Origin: Bacteroidota bacterium
GTDB lineage: Bacteria > Bacteroidota > Bacteroidia > Flavobacteriales_D > Crocinitomicaceae
Direction: 5' to 3'
NCBI GenBank assembly: GCA_016866375.1
Contig: VGMK01000042.1
Location: forward strand, 1 to 13,144
Length of the DNA stretch: 13,144 nucleotides
A model generated the notes under the pieces. It did not search any database, was not told where the DNA came from, and saw nothing but the letters and a program-made list of their open reading frames with translations. Shown piece after piece: positions 6,869 through 13,144 of the stretch; the first letter of the stretch is position 1, and the number at the start of each line of letters is the position of its first letter. The position numbers and the translations under genes were made by a program.

Positions 6869-7753
6869 TTACAAAGTTACGTAAGGAAGTATTTTCTTGT
6901 ATGTTTTTTCATCGATTAAAACAGATTCTTTTAGTTGATCTAAAGATGTGTATTTTCCCTTTTGCTTACGAATTTTAACGATTGAGTTTGCCTGATTCCA
7001 ATTTAGATAGGGATGAGCGTTCAACTCTTCAGTAGTTCCGCTATTTACATTAATTTTATGAACCATCAAAGGGTCAACAGTAACAAAGTTTTTGATCGAT
7101 TCCAATAGTTCGGGGGGGAACTTGTAAACCTCCAGCAGTTGTTCGATTTGATTAAACCCTCCCAATTGGCTACGTAAACTCACAATTTTATCTGAGAGGT
7201 AGGGACCGATGCCAACTAATTTTTCGAGTTCATCAGCACTTGCTGTATTCAGCTCAATCATGCTGATTTCTTTTCGCGCAGATTGGGTAACTTTCCTTTC
7301 GTTAAAATGAGGAGTGATACTAAATATTACGGAATCTTTAATAAGATAGAATAACTGGTCGGGAATGACAAAAATCTGCTTGAGTTGATCCTCATTTTTT
7401 ATCCCCCGAGCTGCAAACTTCATTACAACCTTGGTTTGTTTTTCGGATAGTCCTAAATACATCCATTCCGAGGCTGAATAAACCGACGGATCAAATTTTT
7501 CTGGTGGTACTTTAAACTTGGAAGATTTGTTCTTTTTTTGGGATTTTTTCTCGCTTGTTGTTTTGTGAATTTGATGAAAATAGTTGATTTCTTCAGTTGT
7601 CAAAAGAGCATCTTCGTTCGAACTCATCAGCAGTAAAACACGGGGTGTGTAAACTAAGGCCAAGCAACACAGGACAAATACATAAATCCCTCGGCGAGAA
7701 CGCCTTGAAATGTAACCCGTATTCTCACTTTTACTGGACGATTTCGTCGTCAT
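6869..7753 (-). CDS. Membrane-anchored ComEA-like helix-hairpin-helix protein
   Basis: A 294-residue protein with a basic N-terminus (about 1-22), one membrane anchor (about 23-45, GIYVFVLCCLALVYTPRVLL), a lysine-rich linker and a periplasmic C-terminal half. That half has three repeats of the helix-hairpin-helix type. The first is degenerate (about 88-145, DPSVYSASEWMYLGLSEKQ). The second is canonical (about 166-225, ELNTASADELEKLVGIGPYL). The third is weaker (about 234-293, INVNSGTTEELNAHPYLNWN). HhH pairs bind DNA without sequence preference, and ComEA proteins bind incoming DNA during natural transformation; a DNA-uptake role is inferred from the family only. The ATG lies inside the last 23 nt of the MetS-like gene in another frame, and the stop is one base before apt, so it is embedded in the operon. 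Confidence 0.85.
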   Translation of the reverse strand: MTTKSSSKSENTGYISRRSRRGIYVFVLCCLALVYTPRVLLLMSSNEDALLTTEEINYFHQIHKTTSEKKSQKKNKSSKFKVPPEKFDPSVYSASEWMYLGLSEKQTKVVMKFAARGIKNEDQLKQIFVIPDQLFYLIKDSVIFSITPHFNERKVTQSARKEISMIELNTASADELEKLVGIGPYLSDKIVSLRSQLGGFNQIEQLLEVYKFPPELLESIKNFVTVDPLMVHKINVNSGTTEELNAHPYLNWNQANSIVKIRKQKGKYTSLDQLKESVLIDEKTYKKILPYVTL

Positions 7754-7877
7754 TCTCTGTGTAAGAATCGGTTTCCTGGATTTTTTTTGTGAACAGAATT
7801 TTGAAAAAGAAATAGGCTGTAATTAGGGTTACTATTATTTCCGTAACAAGCATCATAGATAATCCTTCCGTACTCAT
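7731..7877 (-). CDS. MetS-like small subunit of the NSS transporter
   Basis: A 48-residue protein from ATG 7877 to TAA 7731. It begins MSTEGLSMMLVTEIIVTLIT, has one membrane helix (about residues 8-29) and ends in a charged, acidic tail (ETDSYTENDDEIVQ). The start overlaps the symporter stop as ATGA (7874-7877), a typical translational-coupling junction, and its 3' end overlaps the next gene by 23 nt. Small one-helix proteins of this form (MSTxxxxMM at the start, MetS/MaAIMP_sms family) accompany NSS transporters; in Corynebacterium glutamicum MetS is needed with MetP for methionine and alanine uptake. Seen: frame, helix and overlap. Inferred: that it is the partner subunit of the symporter. 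The family match rests on pattern and position, not on a search. Confidence 0.75.
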   Translation of the reverse strand: MSTEGLSMMLVTEIIVTLITAYFFFKILFTKKIQETDSYTENDDEIVQ

Positions 7878-9667
7878 GTTTTTTTCAGTTTTAATTTTTT
7901 ACTGGCTAGGTATACCAAATAAGCAATTCCCAACCACAGCGCGAGAAGGAACAAACGACTCATATTTTTGTACAGCATTGTTTTCTCCTCGTCCTCAATT
8001 TTACTGTTCCGATACGCTATATCCGTTCTTATTTTTTCTAATTCTCTTTCTTTTTTAATAAGCAAGTATGTTGGAATCGTAATGTTTTTATTCGCCATTA
8101 ATTGCTCGTCTGTTACAACATTTGGAGAAAGAAAGCTCGGCTGAAAATCTTCTTTGGCATTCAAAAGTGTTTTTAGGGTGTCGGATTCTTTCCTCATGGC
8201 TTCCTCATCTTGATACAAGTCAATTTTTTCTTGAGAACCTGGGTTCTCATGAGAACCTTTGTGATTTAGTGTATTTACAAGGTCAGGAATACTGTTAATG
8301 AGAACCCAACCTAAAAGTACAGGAGTCACATACTTAATAATGTATTTAAATACAATCGGCACTTTAATGTCTGCACCCTGATTAATTTCTTTCCACCCTT
8401 TGTCCATTCCAAAAATCCATGCAAAAAGAATAATCTCAACGAATGCAAAGACAACCAAAGAAACCGTTCCAGCCCAGTAATCGTATTCATCAAAGACGCC
8501 ATTATTGAAAAATAATACAGTTGGCAAACCGAGTAAAAACACCGCGAAACCGAAGGCCCAAGCTGCATTTTTTTCTTTCCATCCGAATTCATCCGTTAAA
8601 AAGCCCATTACAGGCGTACCCATTGCCAAAGAAGAGGTAATACCTGCAAAAAATAGTAAACCAAACCATGCTACTCCGGCAATTACACCGAGTAAGCTTC
8701 CCCATTGTTCAAATAAATAGGGCAGTGTTTTAAAGCCAAGGCCAAGTCCGCCTCCCTGACTCAAAAGTTCTTTCATTCCATCAATTCCGAGATATCCTAC
8801 GGTAATAGGAATGATTATCGCAGAACCTAATACAATTTCCACAAAGCCATTCATCCATCCCGCGCTCATTGCATTCAGTGCAATATCGTCTTTGCTTTTT
8901 ACATACGAAGCATAACATTGGATGGATCCCATTCCAATTGACAGCGTGAAAAAGATTTGTCCTGCGGCTGCCAACCACACTTTTGAATCCCAAATAGAGG
9001 AATAATCCGGCGTCCATAGGTAGTCAAGCCCAACCGTTCCGTCAAATAGAGCCCCGTCCTCTCCTGCATGAATTGTAATGGCTTTGTAAGCCAAAAATCC
9101 TCCAAAAAGTAACAGGAGTGGCATCCCTATTTTTGCTGCTTTTTCAACACCTCCGCTCAATCCCTTTGATAAAATCCACGTATTGAGAAAGAGACATAAC
9201 ACCCAAAAAATAATCGGTTCTGCCGAACTCACTGAAACATAATTTCCGAAAAAACCCGCGACTTCGCCTTGTGTTTTCCCGCCAAAAGTATCTGCAATAG
9301 AGTGCCAAACGTAAGAAAGTGTCCAGGATTCCAAATAACAATAATACGCGGCAACGGCCAAGTTTGTGAAGATTCCAAAAACCCCGATATATTTCCATAA
9401 CGCCCGTTTATCCATTGAATCCAAAATAAATGGCGTGGAGTGATGTCCTTTATTTCCTCCAAAACGACCCACTGACCATTCCACAAATAATAAGGGAATT
9501 CCCATGAGTAAAAAACAAACTAAGTAAGGTATGATGAAAGCCCCACCCCCATTTTCCACTGCTTGAACAGGAAATCTAAGAAAGTTACCCAATCCCACTG
9601 CATTACCTGCCATCGCCAATACTAAACCTAACCTCGATCCCCAGCCAGATGCTTGCGTTTTTAACAT
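7874..9667 (-). CDS. LeuT-like sodium:amino-acid symporter (NSS/SNF family)
   Basis: A 597-residue, probably 12-helix inner-membrane Na+-coupled transporter, unusually close to LeuT over helices 1-11 (MAGNAVGLGNFLRFPVQA at 19-36; GQIFFTLSIGMG at 236-247). By alignment from memory to LeuT, Na1 ligands are Ala23, Asn28, Thr241 and Asn273. Na2 ligands are Gly21, Val24, Ala341, Thr344 and Ser345. The gate residues Arg31, Tyr109, Phe240 and Asp396 are kept. Glu277 matches LeuT Glu290, which suggests chloride-independent transport. Two pocket residues differ: LeuT Phe259 is Met246 and Ile359 is Met349. Between helix 11 (about 443-461) and helix 12 (about 571-588) lies a charged insert of about 105 residues, periplasmic in the LeuT topology. 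The substrate is probably a neutral amino acid. The ATG start is supported by TLGLGN-type alignment at the N-terminus, and the MetS-like gene follows directly. Confidence 0.95.
   Translation of the reverse strand: MLKTQASGWGSRLGLVLAMAGNAVGLGNFLRFPVQAVENGGGAFIIPYLVCFLLMGIPLLFVEWSVGRFGGNKGHHSTPFILDSMDKRALWKYIGVFGIFTNLAVAAYYCYLESWTLSYVWHSIADTFGGKTQGEVAGFFGNYVSVSSAEPIIFWVLCLFLNTWILSKGLSGGVEKAAKIGMPLLLLFGGFLAYKAITIHAGEDGALFDGTVGLDYLWTPDYSSIWDSKVWLAAAGQIFFTLSIGMGSIQCYASYVKSKDDIALNAMSAGWMNGFVEIVLGSAIIIPITVGYLGIDGMKELLSQGGGLGLGFKTLPYLFEQWGSLLGVIAGVAWFGLLFFAGITSSLAMGTPVMGFLTDEFGWKEKNAAWAFGFAVFLLGLPTVLFFNNGVFDEYDYWAGTVSLVVFAFVEIILFAWIFGMDKGWKEINQGADIKVPIVFKYIIKYVTPVLLGWVLINSIPDLVNTLNHKGSHENPGSQEKIDLYQDEEAMRKESDTLKTLLNAKEDFQPSFLSPNVVTDEQLMANKNITIPTYLLIKKERELEKIRTDIAYRNSKIEDEEKTMLYKNMSRLFLLALWLGIAYLVYLASKKLKLKKT
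8232..8306. repeat. Cluster of TGAGAACC repeats with a 16-bp palindrome
   Basis: The 8-mer TGAGAACC occurs at 8232-8239, 8250-8257 and 8299-8306, and its inverse GGTTCTCA at 8242-8249. The middle pair makes a perfect 16-bp palindrome at 8242-8257. All copies lie in the symporter gene where it codes for the end of helix 11 and the start of the periplasmic insert; two copies 18 nt apart code the imperfect peptide repeat GSHENP/GSQEKI. Confidence 0.8.
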
Positions 9668-9687
9668 AACTCTTTATTAGTGAGCTA

Positions 9688-9716
9688 CGAATATACAAAC
9701 TTTAAATGAAAGGCAA
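9688..9716 (-). promoter_or_regulatory. Possible promoter for the symporter operon
   Basis: On the - strand, TTG (9716-9714) is followed by 18 nt and TATATTCG (9695-9688). This differs from the Bacteroidota TAnnTTTG element at one base, and the spacing is one base short of the usual range. It overlaps the last codons of the RmlD-like gene and would place the start of transcription about 15 nt upstream of the symporter ATG. The position is reasonable but the match is imperfect. Confidence 0.35.
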
Positions 9717-10583
9717 CGTTTCTTCCAATGTCATTGGATTATATCCTAATTCTCTCCTAGATTTTGACAAATCAAATCCCGTCCTTGGAGGACGTTTAGC
9801 GGGCTGATTCAAGGTACTACTGTCGGTTCGAACTAACGAATTCGTAGAAATGGAAAAGTGGCGAGCCACACGCTCAACAATTTCATAAATTGACATGGTT
9901 TCTGGGCCTGAAATATGGAATATTCCTGTTTTGTTCAACTTACAAATTCTAACACAAGCCCAAGCCAAATCATCGGCCCAAGTTGGTGCGCGAAACTGAT
10001 CGTCGATAATCCGGATTTCTTGACCCTTCGAAAGCGCATCTTTAGCCCAACAAACAATATTGGTTCGAGTCAGGTTATTTCCTGTTCCATAAACAATTAT
10101 TGTTCGAACAATTGACCAATTTGAAAATTCACTTTCCTGCAATAACTTTTCAGCTTCAACTTTTGAATTCGCGTAATGACCTAGAGGATTAGGCGCATCC
10201 TCTTCCTTGTAATTTCCTTTAAGGCCATCGAAGACAAAATCTGTAGACAAACACTGAAAATGAGCTTCATGTTTCGATGAGGCCTCAACTAAATAGCGCG
10301 TACCTTCCACATTTACTTGATAGCAAAGATCTGGATTTACCTCACACGCATCAACATTGGTAATGGCCGCTGTATGAATAACATGCGTAGGCTTGTATCG
10401 CTCAAAGACTTCAAATACAGCATGTTGATCACAAATATCCATGGAAGTATAGTTTGCACTTGGACAATCTGGATTTCTGTTTTCTCCCTTTGAAGTGGCT
10501 AAAAATGCCGAATTATTTTTCGCCAATTGGAGCACAAGCTTTTGACCAAGTAATCCATTTGCACCAGTGATCAAAACCTTCAT
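9702..10583 (-). CDS. RmlD-like NAD(P)-dependent sugar-nucleotide reductase (extended SDR)
   Basis: A 293-residue short-chain dehydrogenase of the RmlD substrate-binding family (dTDP-4-dehydrorhamnose reductase and relatives). The Rossmann nucleotide-binding loop is GANGLLG (7-13). The catalytic set is Ser113/Thr114 in STDFVFDG and Tyr137-xxx-Lys141 in HYANSK. The C-terminal part resembles RmlD in RPPRTGFDLSKSRRELGY. No other dTDP-rhamnose genes (rmlA, B, C) are in view, so the true substrate is open; a general NAD(P)-dependent reductase is equally possible. The frame extends to a TTG at 10592, but the ATG at 10583 gives the family-typical MKVLITGANG and overlaps the PspC stop as ATGA. It is thus the third gene of the DUF2851-PspC-reductase unit. 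Confidence 0.88.
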   Translation of the reverse strand: MKVLITGANGLLGQKLVLQLAKNNSAFLATSKGENRNPDCPSANYTSMDICDQHAVFEVFERYKPTHVIHTAAITNVDACEVNPDLCYQVNVEGTRYLVEASSKHEAHFQCLSTDFVFDGLKGNYKEEDAPNPLGHYANSKVEAEKLLQESEFSNWSIVRTIIVYGTGNNLTRTNIVCWAKDALSKGQEIRIIDDQFRAPTWADDLAWACVRICKLNKTGIFHISGPETMSIYEIVERVARHFSISTNSLVRTDSSTLNQPAKRPPRTGFDLSKSRRELGYNPMTLEETLPFI

Positions 10584-10819
10584 AACTCCCAAATTGAATT
10601 TTTTCGTTTTCGTTGGAATCTAAAGTAATGTTTGTGTTCTAGTAACCATGCCATCGACAGATATAGTAAAACAGGAGAACCCAGGCCAATAAAAGATACG
10701 TAAATAAAACTTACGCGCACCTTAGCCGTCTCAATACCAAGTTTCCTTGCCAACCATTCACAAACACCAAACGATTGCATTTCAAAGAAAAATACAATTT
10801 TATTCAAAAATCTCTTCAT
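10580..10819 (-). CDS. Short PspC-domain membrane protein
   Basis: A 79-residue protein consisting almost only of a PspC domain: the motif GVCEWLARKLGIETAKVRVS at 18-37 followed by one membrane helix (about 37-60, FIYVSFIGLGSPVLLYLSMA). A basic tail ends in NSIWEL. PspC of enterobacteria acts in the phage-shock envelope-stress response, but stand-alone Bacteroidota versions are not known to do this and no pspA or pspB is nearby. Its ATG overlaps the DUF2851 stop (10816-10819) and its stop overlaps the reductase start (10580-10583), both as ATGA. This tight packing suggests that the three proteins are made together. The domain call is good; the function is unknown. Confidence 0.87.
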   Translation of the reverse strand: MKRFLNKIVFFFEMQSFGVCEWLARKLGIETAKVRVSFIYVSFIGLGSPVLLYLSMAWLLEHKHYFRFQRKRKNSIWEL

Positions 10820-11877
10820 GACAACAGCTCCTTACCTAAAGGGCAACTTAGGCATTTTTTATTTTTGCAAAGTTGGGAATAAATTTCCAAAATAGCTTGA
10901 GATTCAAATGCATTATTGGAACTTATTCCATAGTTTTTCCATTGAGAAAGTATAGTATTTTCCTCTCTTGGAAATGAGACAAGCAAAGCAAATATTTGTT
11001 TTAAATTCAATGAGTTCATTCTTAAAAAAAATGGAAGCCATATGTTGATCAATAGAAAATACCCTATTGAACGATTATCATTAAACCAAGTAGATCGCAT
11101 AAAATTTGTGATTATTTTAGTTGCGTTTTGTAGCGGCGAAATAATAAAAAAGGAGGGACAAAATTGCAGAACAAAAGCTTCTAATGCCTTAAACACTTGA
11201 TTCATCCGAGCATTTCCATATGAATTTTTTGTAACCACCAATTTTTCTACGGTTTGCTTATTTATTTTTATAAATTCCAAAATACTGAGGCCTGCTGAAT
11301 AATGCCAATTATCTGCAATGTATCTAAACAGAAAGACATTCGTATTTTTTCCGAAACCTGAAATGGATTCTTTTTTAAGATCTAATGTTTTGATTTCATT
11401 TGCTTTTCGAAACATTCGAGCACTCAGAAGTTGATCGAAAATAAATTTATCTTTGAAGATCGATTCGCTTATTTGCATTCCACAGAGTATGATTGATTTA
11501 CTGAGTGTGCCCTTTGAGTAGAAACGGTTAGGTAAGATAGCGTCATCTTGCAGTACAATTGTAGGAAAAGAAAAGACCGCATCTTTCGAATCGTTAACTC
11601 TCACGACATGGAGAATGACGTTCTGGTATTGAGGATCTTGATGGTGACAATGTTTCAACCAATCGGAGCTCTTTTGATGAACCTCGATGTGCCCGTACCA
11701 CTTCAACCCTTGGTATCGAATACAGGCAAATTTAAAATCTGGTCCATTTTCTTTCAAATTATGTAAGCCCCATGAGAGAATTTCAACCTGCCTATTTTCA
11801 GTACAGCGAAACACGTTAGATTTCAATAACTTGTTTGCCCAAATATATTGTATGTACGCCTCAGACTCCTTCTTCAC
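10816..11877 (-). CDS. DUF2851 family protein of unknown function
   Basis: A 353-residue protein matching what I know of the Bacteroidota DUF2851 family: EAYIQYIW near the N-terminus, then NGPDFKFACI, GHIEVHQKSSDWLKHCHHQD and NVILHVVRVND, and a C-terminal cysteine cluster (Cys337, Cys342 and Cys345 in LCKNKKCLSCPLG). The conserved His, Asp and Glu residues in the N-terminal third recall a metal-dependent or nuclease-like site, but this is only a suggestion; no function is established. The open frame reaches a TTG at 11892; I chose the GTG at 11877, which gives MKKESEAYIQYIW and best fits the family N-terminus, with TTG at 11880 as the alternative. It lies just past the terminator of the OmpA-type gene, so it should have its own promoter, yet only a weak -7-like TATCTTTA (11889-11882) is visible. 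The stop overlaps the PspC start. Confidence 0.85.
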   Translation of the reverse strand: MKKESEAYIQYIWANKLLKSNVFRCTENRQVEILSWGLHNLKENGPDFKFACIRYQGLKWYGHIEVHQKSSDWLKHCHHQDPQYQNVILHVVRVNDSKDAVFSFPTIVLQDDAILPNRFYSKGTLSKSIILCGMQISESIFKDKFIFDQLLSARMFRKANEIKTLDLKKESISGFGKNTNVFLFRYIADNWHYSAGLSILEFIKINKQTVEKLVVTKNSYGNARMNQVFKALEAFVLQFCPSFFIISPLQNATKIITNFMRSTWFNDNRSIGYFLLINIWLPFFLRMNSLNLKQIFALLVSFPREENTILSQWKNYGISSNNAFESQAILEIYSQLCKNKKCLSCPLGKELLS

Positions 11878-11890
11878 CAAATAAAGATAC

Positions 11891-11915
11891 AAAAAAAAGG
11901 CGCTAAACGCGCCTT
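11891..11915 (-). terminator. Intrinsic terminator after the OmpA-type gene
   Basis: Bases 11897-11903 and 11909-11915 pair as AAGGCGC / GCGCCTT (7 bp, GC-rich core) around a 5-nt loop. On the - strand the stem is followed by eight T residues (11891-11898 as A on the + strand, two of them shared with the stem). It starts 3 nt past the stop codon of the OmpA-type gene. It separates that gene from DUF2851. Confidence 0.88.
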
Positions 11916-11918
11916 AAA

Positions 11919-13144
11919 TTATCGAGGTAATGGATTTATAAATTTTCTAAAGCTTGGATCTATCGGTATTTTATATGCTGGATATTCAACCGGATTCTCG
12001 GTTCCAGGTTGCGTTATTACCTTTACCGTTGTTCTTCGATTAATTTGATGCAAACGTTCAAATTCTTTATTGTTAGATTTAAACTGATTGATGTAAGCTT
12101 CATCCAAAGTTTGTGATTTTCCATTAATTGTTATCACCGCAGGGGATTTTTCTCCCATTCCTATGGGTTTGATTCTATCCGGCGCAATGCCGTTTTTGTC
12201 AACTAAATGCTCATAAACAGCATTTGCACGGTTTTGCGATAAAGCCATGTTGTGAATTTCAGTGTCACGAACGTCCGTGTGTGAATACAACTCAATGCAA
12301 ATGGTAGGATTTTGCTTCAACAAGTCGACTAAAAATTTCAAGGAATCTGTTGATTTGATCGAGTTGTCATCGACAAAAGACCATTTATCGAGTGGATACC
12401 GTATTTCAGGAGTTCGCAGTTCAATGGGAATTAAAGGAATTTCTAAATAGAAATTTGGTCCTTCGTCCTCGTTGACTGTAGAAACTTTTGACATAATAGC
12501 CGGAGTAATATATCTGGCTTTCGATGCTTTGATTGTATACTCTTTGCCTGATACAATATACCTTTTTTTATCTTTCTTAACCTGCCAGTTTTCAGTCCTA
12601 CCAACTTTATCAGTTAACCCATCCCATTTTTCACCATCATTTACAATTACTTCAACTTTGGCCCCGTCAACTTTTTTTGACTTATCGCCGTATTCATATA
12701 CAGCTACCCTCATTGAATACTCCAAAGGCTGAATATCAAACTTCCAAATATCCGGGGTAAATTCTACGGATTTTCTTTCTGATGTAAAAAATCCATATTT
12801 CTCTTTCATCTTGTAAACTGAATCCCCTTTGGATTCGATGTAATCAACAGTTGTTAAACAATAGTCATTTGCCTCAGAGTTGAACGGATAGTTAAGATTT
12901 TTACGATTTCCCCACACAAAATCTGAACCAGATCTAATAACTTTAAAGATATCTAAACCACCGATTCCTTTGTGTCCATCACTCGCAAAGTAGAGAATTC
13001 CGGATTTGGCATTGTAAGTAGGAAATAACTCGTTTCCGAAAGTATTGATCGCGGGCCCCATATTTTTCGGAGTTGAATCCCATTTCTTTTCCTTCTTATT
13101 GTATTGGACATACCAAAGATCCCTTCCACCGTAGCTTTTCACAC
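11919..13144 (-). CDS. PorE-like OmpA-family outer-membrane protein, N-terminal part outside window
   Basis: The last 407 or so residues of a larger protein; its 5' end lies beyond base 13144, and the GTG at 13142 is best read as an internal Val. Domains in order: beta-propeller (PD40/WD40-like) blades at about 1-130, with GGRDLWYVQYN and ILYFASDGHKGIGGLDIF; a carboxypeptidase-regulatory-like beta sandwich at about 143-235, with VYEYGDKSKKVDGAKVEV; and an OmpA C-terminal peptidoglycan-binding domain at about 250-380, with ELYSHTDVRD, LSQNRANAVYEHLV and INRRTTVKV. This order matches PorE and related proteins of the type IX secretion and gliding systems, which usually begin with a lipoprotein signal and TPR repeats, here unseen. 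It should tie an outer-membrane complex to peptidoglycan. PorE itself or one of the several Bacteroidota paralogues are both possible. A strong terminator follows. Confidence 0.85.
   Translation of the reverse strand, partial: VKSYGGRDLWYVQYNKKEKKWDSTPKNMGPAINTFGNELFPTYNAKSGILYFASDGHKGIGGLDIFKVIRSGSDFVWGNRKNLNYPFNSEANDYCLTTVDYIESKGDSVYKMKEKYGFFTSERKSVEFTPDIWKFDIQPLEYSMRVAVYEYGDKSKKVDGAKVEVIVNDGEKWDGLTDKVGRTENWQVKKDKKRYIVSGKEYTIKASKARYITPAIMSKVSTVNEDEGPNFYLEIPLIPIELRTPEIRYPLDKWSFVDDNSIKSTDSLKFLVDLLKQNPTICIELYSHTDVRDTEIHNMALSQNRANAVYEHLVDKNGIAPDRIKPIGMGEKSPAVITINGKSQTLDEAYINQFKSNNKEFERLHQINRRTTVKVITQPGTENPVEYPAYKIPIDPSFRKFINPLPR

Noticed and set aside
7876..8058. + strand open frame opposite the symporter C-terminus
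   Set aside because: Low-complexity Phe/Leu-rich shadow of a well-supported gene.
11548..12048. Several + strand open frames opposite DUF2851 and the OmpA-type gene
   Set aside because: They mirror conserved coding sequence and show no family features of their own.
1..13144. Defence island, CRISPR array, prophage or biosynthetic cluster
   Set aside because: None of the proteins belongs to such systems, there are no spaced repeat arrays, and nearly every base is used by housekeeping or envelope genes.

Overview
The window looks like an AT-rich Bacteroidota chromosome segment, most likely from the order Flavobacteriales. Supporting signs are a TTG-N19-TAnnTTTG type promoter, the rpsU-xerC-hpf order, a DUF2851 protein followed by a PspC protein, a PorE-like OmpA protein of the type IX secretion/gliding group, and weak or absent Shine-Dalgarno sequences. 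Genus or species cannot be fixed from the sequence alone. Almost all of it is coding: the longest stretches without a gene are about 40 to 70 bases, and no rRNA, tRNA, CRISPR array, insertion sequence or phage gene is visible.

Left part, + strand (1-3717): the 3' bulk of lepA (EF4), a four-helix membrane protein that may be a small b-type cytochrome, a c-type cytochrome lipoprotein, and the ribosome-associated GTPase hflX. Spacings are 10 nt, 1 nt and a 1-nt overlap, so these probably form one transcript. hflX meets the opposite-strand hpf tail to tail with a 7-bp overlap.

Middle part, - strand (3711-5119, read right to left): rpsU (bS21), a XerC/XerD-type recombinase and the hibernation factor hpf. 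rpsU has a well-matched Bacteroidota promoter, and an intrinsic-terminator hairpin lies between rpsU and xerC with its T-run touching the xerC start codon.

Middle-right, - strand (5187-9667): a LeuT-like Na+/amino-acid symporter with a large periplasmic insert, a 48-residue MetS-like small subunit joined to it by an ATGA overlap, a membrane-anchored ComEA-like helix-hairpin-helix protein, apt, and an acyl-CoA dehydrogenase. All are packed closely enough to be one operon.

Right part, - strand (9702-13144): a PorE-like OmpA-domain protein (cut by the window edge) ends in a strong terminator. It is followed by DUF2851, a short PspC protein and an RmlD-like reductase, each linked to the next by an ATGA overlap.

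The content is mostly housekeeping: translation and ribosome hibernation, chromosome resolution, purine salvage, acyl-CoA oxidation, amino-acid uptake and envelope. I see no mobile island or defence system. The best leads are the transporter plus its small partner, the repeat cluster coding its insert, the terminator at the xerC start codon, the hflX/hpf overlap and the DUF2851-PspC-reductase unit. Several starts had to be corrected: lepA has none in the window, and rpsU, hpf, the RmlD-like gene and DUF2851 begin inside their longest open frames.
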